Assembly: GCF_000816145.1 (NCBI RefSeq)
Contig: NZ_CP007141.1
Location: 868,001 to 932,000 of the forward strand
Source of the DNA: Pseudothermotoga hypogea DSM 11164 = NBRC 106472
GTDB taxonomy: Bacteria; Thermotogota; Thermotogae; Thermotogales; DSM-5069
Length of the DNA stretch: 64,000 nt
Direction of reading: 5' to 3'
Shown: piece by piece, positions 58,849 to 64,000 of the stretch
Position numbering within the stretch: position 1 is the first letter of the stretch
Layout: each line of letters starts with the position of its first letter
Notes under the pieces: model-generated
Seen by the model: the letters and a program-made list of their open reading frames with translations, nothing else
The model's database searches: none
Told to the model about the DNA's origin: nothing
Program-made: the position numbers and the translations under genes

Positions 58849-60216
58849 ATGAGGAAAGCTTTCGTGATGCTGAGCGTGCTCGTGGCGTTGGTTTCAAGCT
58901 TTGCGTTGGTTAATCCCGACTATCAAAGTCCCATCGTGGCGGTGGTGGAAGCCTGCGCACCGGCCGTCGTGAAAGTGGAGGCCGTCAAGACCGTCACTTC
59001 TCCATACTTCGATCCGTTCATCGAAGAGTTCTTCAGACGTTGGTTCGGTTATTCTCCGTTCGGTGGGACGCAGAGGGCGACGAGCATAGGTTCTGGCTTC
59101 ATCTTCGACAAGGAAGGTTACATACTGACCAACGAACATGTCGTGGGTGGAGCCTCAGAGATAACGGTGACGCTCCTGGACGGTTCTTCCTACAAAGCTG
59201 AGTACATTGGTGGCGATTCGGAACTGGACATAGCCGTGCTGAAGATCAGCGCTCAGAGAGAGTTACCAACTGTGCCATTTGGAGACTCCGACAGGGTGAA
59301 GATTGGTGAGTGGGTCATAGCCATAGGGAACCCTCTGGGGTTCCAACACACTGTGACCATCGGTGTTGTGAGTGCGACGGGTAGAAGGATTCCAAAACCT
59401 GATGGATCTGGATACTACACCAACTTGATCCAAACCGATGCGGCGATCAACCCAGGCAACAGCGGTGGGCCACTTTTGAACATACACGGTCAGGTGATAG
59501 GTATCAACACCGCGATCATCAACCCACAGCAAGCGGTGAACCTCGGCTTCGCCATACCGATCAACACCGTGAAGAGGTTCATCAACCAGCTGGTCGAGAC
59601 TGGAAAGACTCAGAAAGCCTATCTCGGCGTCAGGATCACCACCGTGACGAACGAGCTCGCCAAAGCACTCGGGCTGAAGGTCAACAAAGGTGCCCTGATC
59701 GTACAGGTTTTGGAAGGCTCTCCCGCCGACAAAGCCGGCTTGAAAGACAACGACGTGGTCGTCAAATTCGATGGTGTTGACGTCAGTTCCGACGCCGAAC
59801 TGGTCTCGCTCATACACAGCCACGTGCCGGGTGACATCGTCGAGATCGTCGTGAACAGGAACGGCAAAGAGATCAAGTTCGTCGTGACGCTGGGCGCCGC
59901 TTCGGACGAACAAGCTCCATCGAGCATCTCAGCAAAAGAATTTGTAGGTTTGATCGTCGACGAAATAACCCCCGCCGACAGAGAAACTTATTCTATACCC
60001 ACCAGCGTGAACGGTGTGATCGTGAGACAGAACAAAGGCTCGCTCGGTTTACAGGTCGGCGACGTGATCGACCAAGTCGCGGTGAGTGGACAACGTTACA
60101 CGATCAGATCGTTGAGTGACTGGAATCAAGCCGTGGAAAAAGTCAAAAAGGGAGACTTCGTAGCGATCTTCGCCGTTAGAAAGAACGCAAGGTTGGTCTT
60201 CAGTTTCACGTACTGA
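58849..60216 (+). CDS. htrA: HtrA/DegP family periplasmic serine protease
   Basis: An envelope protease and chaperone for misfolded proteins. The 455-residue product has a signal peptide (MRKAFVMLSVLVALVSSFAL), the trypsin-like domain with triad His97 (TNEHVV), Asp127 (ELDIAVLKI) and Ser205 (INPGNSGGPLL), a first PDZ domain (about 245-345, with YLGVRI and GSPADKAGLKDNDVVVKFDG) and a second, shorter PDZ (about 362-452). The ATG at 58849 follows GAGGAGGTG. It is bounded upstream by the dus-end remnant and downstream by a terminator. Two related lipoprotein genes flank it. Confidence 0.96.
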   Translation: MRKAFVMLSVLVALVSSFALVNPDYQSPIVAVVEACAPAVVKVEAVKTVTSPYFDPFIEEFFRRWFGYSPFGGTQRATSIGSGFIFDKEGYILTNEHVVGGASEITVTLLDGSSYKAEYIGGDSELDIAVLKISAQRELPTVPFGDSDRVKIGEWVIAIGNPLGFQHTVTIGVVSATGRRIPKPDGSGYYTNLIQTDAAINPGNSGGPLLNIHGQVIGINTAIINPQQAVNLGFAIPINTVKRFINQLVETGKTQKAYLGVRITTVTNELAKALGLKVNKGALIVQVLEGSPADKAGLKDNDVVVKFDGVDVSSDAELVSLIHSHVPGDIVEIVVNRNGKEIKFVVTLGAASDEQAPSSISAKEFVGLIVDEITPADRETYSIPTSVNGVIVRQNKGSLGLQVGDVIDQVAVSGQRYTIRSLSDWNQAVEKVKKGDFVAIFAVRKNARLVFSFTY

Positions 60217-60239
60217 AGAGGCGCTCTGCGCCTCTTTTC
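60217..60239 (+). terminator. Terminator after htrA
   Basis: Stem AGAGGCGC-TCT-GCGCCTCT followed by TTTC, starting at the stop codon. It sets htrA apart from the following lipoprotein gene. Confidence 0.75.
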
Positions 60240-60259
60240 AAAAACTTGGGGGTGGTGTG

Positions 60260-60910
60260 ATGAAGAGTTTGAAATGGTTTTTGATTGCAACATCAGCGAT
60301 CGTCGCCTTGATACTGGTTTCGTGCGCTCCTCTACCTTCGATCATATCCAGCGTCACGCAAAACATCGTCGAAGTCACCGCCAACAGCACTGACAGCGAT
60401 CTGTTGAACCTCGCCAGTTGGTGTGATTCAAAGCCTGACATTTTGATGCTCTGGTATGATTTTGATAATCAACCCACTGGTTTCACAAACAGAAGCCTTG
60501 TCTTTTCAGTTAATGCAGCCGATAAGAACGTTTATCTGAACAACGAGTTCGTTGGAAACTACGATATGACTGATTTGGATACAATTAAAAACACAATCGA
60601 CGACAGCAAAACAACTTTCGATGGAACACTGATTCTATACCTGAGAGCCGACGATCTACTCGGAACGAGTTGGGATCTGATCATAGGTGAGGCTGGTCAA
60701 ACAAAGGTGCCAGTTACGAACTATGTGCTTGTCGAGTTTAAGAGAGAAGGCAGTGTCTACAAAGTGACCAAGGTTCAGGCAGGTGGTGACTGGCAAAATT
60801 TCACTGTTCCTAAGGACATGACATTGACGGACATTGAAACCAAAGGTTTCGCCTTCTTCAGAATCGATGATGACAAAGTCGTAGATGCACGAGTCATATA
60901 TCCACAGTGA
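60260..60910 (+). CDS. Lipoprotein of unknown function, paralogue B
   Basis: A 216-residue lipoprotein with leader MKSLKWFLIATSAIVALILV and lipobox LVSC (Cys22). It is a paralogue of 57998-58699: SWCDSKPDILMLWYDF, DKNVYLNNEF, NYVLVEFKRE, VYKVTKVQA and TKGFAFFRIDDDKVVDARVI align in order. The closing third is the most conserved. The function is not known; the Trp-Cys and WYD residues are shared and may form a conserved core. The ATG at 60260 has GGGGGTGGTG upstream. It is followed after 15 bases by the PEGA protein gene, so the two are likely cotranscribed. Confidence 0.88.
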   Translation: MKSLKWFLIATSAIVALILVSCAPLPSIISSVTQNIVEVTANSTDSDLLNLASWCDSKPDILMLWYDFDNQPTGFTNRSLVFSVNAADKNVYLNNEFVGNYDMTDLDTIKNTIDDSKTTFDGTLILYLRADDLLGTSWDLIIGEAGQTKVPVTNYVLVEFKREGSVYKVTKVQAGGDWQNFTVPKDMTLTDIETKGFAFFRIDDDKVVDARVIYPQ

Positions 60911-60925
60911 TGAGGGGGGATACGG

Positions 60926-62746
60926 ATGAAAAGATCTTTGATCGTGGTACTCGCATTGTTGGTCGCAGTCATGGCTTTTGCAGACATGCAGCTCAAGAAC
61001 ATAATAATCGTTCCACAACCAAGCGAACTCGAAGTCAAGGTGTGGTTGAACAAGCCAGAGGGTGCGGTGTATCAAGTCGGTGAGTCGCTGAACATCTACT
61101 TCAAAGCCAACAAGAGTTGCTACGTCTTGATCTACAACATCCGTACCGACGGCAAGATCACGCTCCTGTTCCCGAACAAATACGATTCGAACAACTACAT
61201 CGCGCCGAACGTGACTTACAAACTGCCCATATCCAACTTGTACTCCTTCAAGGTCGCCCCACCTGAAGGAAAAGAATTCATCCAGATCATAGCCAGCACG
61301 AGCTTTATTCCCATCATTCAACAGCTCAGAGATCTCGGCACAAAACAGACGTTCCCGTTGCTCAGCGAAGATGCGGAAAACTACGTGCAAAAACAGATCT
61401 TGCCTTATCTGTCTGGCGAATGGGCCAGCGACATAACTTACTTCTACGTTGGAAGGGCTCCAAGAACCGGCGTCGCACAACTCGAATCCAACCCAACGGG
61501 TGCACACGTCTACGTCGATGGAAAGTACATTGGAAGAACTCCTGCAAGGGTTGAACTCGACGAAGGTCAGCACTTTGCGACTTTCTACTGGCAGAACCAA
61601 GTACGAACGGAGACCTTCTTTGTCACCGCTGGAAGAACGGTGCTTGTGACGGCTAACTTCATACAGAAGACGATGCTGAACATAAACACCACCCCACCCG
61701 GAGCTCAGATATTCCTCGATGGCTCTTTCATAGGCGTGAGCCCGATCCAAATCGAGGTTCAACCGGGTCAACACACCGTTTTGGCAACGATGCCGGGTTA
61801 TTCCGCTGCACAGCAGAGTTTCACCGTTGCACCGGGTGAGACGAAGACCATCAATCTGGTGTTGAATCCGGAACAAGCGACTTTGAAAGTGTTTTCGAGC
61901 CCGGCGGGCGCTTCGATCTACGTCAACGGTCAATACCGAGGTGTTGCGCCTTCAGCTGGATTGACTCTGACACTGGCACCGGGCACTTACAGTGTTGAAG
62001 CGAGACTATCGGGTTATCAAGATGCTTCCATGACGGTAACGCTCAATCCAGGCGAGACGAGAACCATAACGCTCACGCTCGTACCACGAAAAGCGACGCT
62101 CAACATATTCACCAACCCAGTCGGTGCATCTATTTACGTGAACGGTAACTACATTGGGACCACAAGAACAACTGGTCTTTCTGTGCAGGTCGATCCCGGC
62201 ACACACACGATCATCGCCACGATGAGTGGCTATCAAGACACGACCGTGACTGTGAACGTTGGATCTGGTGAGACCAAGCGTGTCGATATAACTCTACCAC
62301 CCATCATCAGAACGGGGTTCTTACTCATCTACACGAACCCCACGAACGCTTCAATATACGTCGATGGCAGATACGTAGGTGTGGCCGGTCCTACAGGATT
62401 GAGAGTGGAAGTGGATGCAAACGTGGTGCACAGAGTCGTTGCGAGTTTGCCGGATTACGAGGACGCCTCCGTGGAAGTTCAAGTGTCGCCGAACGAGACA
62501 AGAACTGTTAATCTCACGCTCGAGCCGATCGTGAAGGTTGGCACGGTGAGCATCAACAGTTCGCCTTCCAACGCGCTCGTGTACATAAATGGATATCTCA
62601 AAGGCATCACACCGCTGAGGTTGGACCTGGAATACGGCACGTACCAACTCGTCGTGATCAAGGGTGGTTACTACGCGGAAGTGCTCACTCTCAAAGTGGA
62701 CAGAAAGTCCGTCAGTGTGAGCGTGACACTCAGACCGATACAGTGA
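60926..62746 (+). CDS. Exported DUF4384-like and PEGA-repeat protein
   Basis: A 606-residue exported protein with signal peptide MKRSLIVVLALLVAVMAFA. Residues about 30-165 resemble a DUF4384 domain (GESLNIYFKANKSCYVLIYN, GKITLLFPNK). Six PEGA repeats follow at about 183-246, 250-315, 318-386, 390-456, 465-533 and 540-606, each with the pattern SxPxGAxIYVxGxxxG and GxTPxxxxLxxGxYxVxxxxxGY; the first and last are the most divergent. PEGA modules are thought to bind envelope polysaccharide or act as surface rods. The ATG at 60926 follows GAGGGGGG. It ends at a terminator shared with the converging CBS gene. Confidence 0.9.
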   Translation: MKRSLIVVLALLVAVMAFADMQLKNIIIVPQPSELEVKVWLNKPEGAVYQVGESLNIYFKANKSCYVLIYNIRTDGKITLLFPNKYDSNNYIAPNVTYKLPISNLYSFKVAPPEGKEFIQIIASTSFIPIIQQLRDLGTKQTFPLLSEDAENYVQKQILPYLSGEWASDITYFYVGRAPRTGVAQLESNPTGAHVYVDGKYIGRTPARVELDEGQHFATFYWQNQVRTETFFVTAGRTVLVTANFIQKTMLNINTTPPGAQIFLDGSFIGVSPIQIEVQPGQHTVLATMPGYSAAQQSFTVAPGETKTINLVLNPEQATLKVFSSPAGASIYVNGQYRGVAPSAGLTLTLAPGTYSVEARLSGYQDASMTVTLNPGETRTITLTLVPRKATLNIFTNPVGASIYVNGNYIGTTRTTGLSVQVDPGTHTIIATMSGYQDTTVTVNVGSGETKRVDITLPPIIRTGFLLIYTNPTNASIYVDGRYVGVAGPTGLRVEVDANVVHRVVASLPDYEDASVEVQVSPNETRTVNLTLEPIVKVGTVSINSSPSNALVYINGYLKGITPLRLDLEYGTYQLVVIKGGYYAEVLTLKVDRKSVSVSVTLRPIQ

Positions 62747-62762
62747 CGGACTCAGAACAACT

Positions 62763-62784
62763 GAAGGGGGCGAAAGCCCCCTTC
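62763..62784. terminator. Bidirectional terminator between the PEGA and CBS-ACT genes
   Basis: Stem GAAGGGGGC-GAAA-GCCCCCTTC, with AATCTTG on one side and AGTTGTTC on the other. It overlaps the stop of the CBS-ACT gene. U tracts are weak in both directions. Confidence 0.6.
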
Positions 62785-63430
62785 AATCTTGTCTCACATC
62801 GATGATGGAAACGTTCACAACACCCTCCAAGAGTTTCTTCTCGAAGTTTTCTCTGTCCAAAGATGGCTTCACCTTGATCACGACGCTGTACTCTTCTTCA
62901 GACTTTTCGTACGTGCTCACGGCTATGACGTCTCCACCGCATTGGTTCATCAGGTTCAGAATCCTTGCCAGGATGCCTGGAACGTTTCGAACCTTGAAGA
63001 CGTACCTGAAGCCCTTCTCCCGCGCGCCGAGCATGTTGATGAACACTTTGAATATGTCGGTCTCGGTGACGATACCAACGAGTCTTTCTTCCTCCATCAC
63101 CAAGAGTGAGCCGATCTTTTTGTCCGTCATGATCTTCGCCGCCTCTTCTATAGGTGTGTTGGGATGAACATGAACCACATCCTTCTTCATGATCTGCTTG
63201 ACTGTGAGTTTACCCAGCAGAGTGGTGAGTTCCCACACATCCAACGTGGTCGCCTGTGAGGGGGAAGCTTTCAGCAGGTCTTTTTCAGCGATGATACCGA
63301 CGACTCTATCGTTCTTCACCACAGGCAGTCTTCTGATGCCCTTCGTCCTGATGATCTCCATGGCTTCTTGAAAGGTCGTCTCCGGTGAAACGGTGACGAC
63401 GTTCGTGGTCATGATGTCCTTCACGAACAT
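62783..63430 (-). CDS. CBS-pair and ACT domain protein
   Basis: A 215-residue cytoplasmic regulator. Two CBS domains (about 1-60 and 78-130) carry MTTNVVTVSPETTFQEAMEI, GIRRLPVVKNDRVVGIIAEK and GSLLVMEEERLVGIVTETDI. They usually bind adenine nucleotides. A C-terminal ACT-like part (about 140-215, VFKVRNVPGILARILNLMNQ) would bind an amino acid. This arrangement is common in thermophiles, named AcuB-like in some annotations. The ATG at 63430 follows GGAAGGGGG; the frame from 63511 has no site there. Target enzyme unknown. Confidence 0.9.
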   Translation of the reverse strand: MFVKDIMTTNVVTVSPETTFQEAMEIIRTKGIRRLPVVKNDRVVGIIAEKDLLKASPSQATTLDVWELTTLLGKLTVKQIMKKDVVHVHPNTPIEEAAKIMTDKKIGSLLVMEEERLVGIVTETDIFKVFINMLGAREKGFRYVFKVRNVPGILARILNLMNQCGGDVIAVSTYEKSEEEYSVVIKVKPSLDRENFEKKLLEGVVNVSIIDVRQD

Positions 63431-63523
63431 GGTAAAACCCCCTTCCGAGAGATTGTTTAAAAAGCCGGCGTTGAAGATCCATCTTTTCATTAATGATACA
63501 CCACATCTCAAAGTTCTGTGGCA

Positions 63524-63550
63524 ACAAAAAGGACCCCGCGAGGGGTCCTT
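63524..63550 (-). terminator. Terminator of the Omp-alpha-like gene
   Basis: On the minus strand stem AAGGACCCC-TCGC-GGGGTCCTT followed by TTTTGTTGCC, 22 bases after the stop. Confidence 0.85.
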
Positions 63551-63571
63551 GAGTTCCTTCCAGAGACCACG

Positions 63572-64000
63572 TTACGGATTTGCACCACCCATCAACATAC
63601 CAATCAGTCCTATCACCGCACCGGCCGCACCAACGATGATGCCTATCAAGCCCATGTTGTAAGCCTCGTTGATCTTCTTCGCCTGCTCAACCGTCGCCGC
63701 TTCTATGTCGCTCATCCAAGGTTTGGAATCGATCTTCTTGGACAGGTTAGCGATGTTCTGTTCGGCTTGAGAAACTTTCTGACTCAGAGATGTCAACTGA
63801 CCTGCGAGCGTTCCAACGTTGCCTTCGAGCACGCCCACCTTCTTCGCCGCGCTGGTAGCGTCGGCAACATCTTTCTTGAGTTTTTCAACGTCGGTCACGA
63901 GCGAAGCGACTTGACCTTCGAGCAGGGACAATCTTGCATCGAGCTGGCGGGACGTTGCGTCGAGCGCCTTCCTCAAGCTGTCGACATCCGAAGCAAGCTT
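63572..64000 (-). CDS. Omp-alpha-like coiled-coil toga protein, C-terminal part
   Basis: The last 142 codons of a gene whose 5' part lies beyond position 64000; the frame is open to the edge (SDVDSLRKALDATSRQL). It is a long heptad coiled coil (LSLLEGQVASLVTDVEKLKK, LAGQLTSLSQKVSQAEQNI), followed by a C-terminal hydrophobic helix (GLIGIIVGAAGAVIGLIGML) and a short tail. This is the end of Omp-alpha proteins of Thermotoga, in which an N-terminal SLH domain binds the wall, the rod spans the periplasm and the last helix sits in the toga membrane. The SLH part is not visible here, so the assignment stays partial. Confidence 0.8.
   Translation of the reverse strand, partial: KLASDVDSLRKALDATSRQLDARLSLLEGQVASLVTDVEKLKKDVADATSAAKKVGVLEGNVGTLAGQLTSLSQKVSQAEQNIANLSKKIDSKPWMSDIEAATVEQAKKINEAYNMGLIGIIVGAAGAVIGLIGMLMGGANP

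Noticed and set aside
61490-62740. DNA repeat array
   Set aside because: Repetition is at protein level (PEGA modules); the DNA copies are divergent, with no exact long repeats or spacer-repeat pattern, so it is not CRISPR.

Overview
The window reads as a chromosomal segment of a hyperthermophilic or thermophilic Thermotogota, most like Pseudothermotoga/Thermotoga. The reasons are the Thermotoga-type large SRP RNA, the SpoVS gene in a non-spore-former, the C-terminal end of an Omp-alpha-like coiled-coil 'toga' protein, flagellar P- and L-ring genes, the abundance of ABC transporters of the oligosaccharide/peptide class, tight operons with 4-base stop/start overlaps, strong GGAGG ribosome sites and frequent TTG and GTG starts. 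No CRISPR array, insertion sequence, prophage or rRNA operon is visible.

Layout. 1-2.1 kb: 5' part of pyruvate phosphate dikinase and an exported protein (minus). 2.3-9.4 kb: hup (plus), then a minus block with mnmE, yqeY, an HD-GYP protein, an M16 peptidase, pnp, rpsO and tRNA-Gly(CCC). 9.4-15.6 kb: spoVS plus a small coupled gene, then udk - exported metallopeptidase/beta-barrel protein - glgA - galT. 15.8-17.9 kb: an M24-fold protein lacking metal ligands, paired with a membrane Clp-class serine protease. 17.9-20.4 kb: a diguanylate cyclase and a methyltransferase. 20.5-25.9 kb: a five-gene dpp/opp-type ABC operon behind a near-consensus promoter. 25.9-31.3 kb: SRP RNA, a DUF996 membrane protein, an FAD protein and a Ca2+-type P-ATPase. 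31.3-33.9 kb: flgA-flgH-flgI-flgJ(rod-binding). 33.9-42.2 kb (minus): Mut7-C protein, histidine kinase, response regulator, ileS, pilT, prfA. 42.2-49.3 kb (minus): a LacI-controlled carbohydrate operon (lacI, LmbE deacetylase, Gfo/Idh/MocA dehydrogenase, sugar ABC transporter, TIM-barrel isomerase). 49.3-54.7 kb: a gene-poor stretch, then a c-di-GMP cluster (truncated HD protein, diguanylate cyclase, PAS-GAF-HD-GYP protein). 54.8-57.7 kb: obg-nadD-dus. 57.7-62.8 kb: an envelope locus with two paralogous lipoproteins flanking htrA and a PEGA-repeat protein. 62.8-64 kb: a CBS-ACT protein and the 3' end of an Omp-alpha-like gene.

How it fits together. Much of the window is housekeeping (translation, tRNA modification, RNA decay, SRP). 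Three accessory themes stand out: c-di-GMP turnover (two GGDEF and two intact HD-GYP proteins, plus one broken gene), carbohydrate/oligomer import with two unrelated ABC operons that share a stem-loop directly after the binding-protein gene, and envelope maintenance (HtrA, paired lipoproteins, PEGA protein, beta-barrel metallopeptidase, Omp-alpha). The least expected signals are a duplicated remnant of the dus 3' end sitting exactly in front of htrA, a split HD-GYP gene at a rearrangement junction, a possible ribosome-site-masking leader before rpsO, and the inactive-looking M24 protein coupled to a membrane protease.
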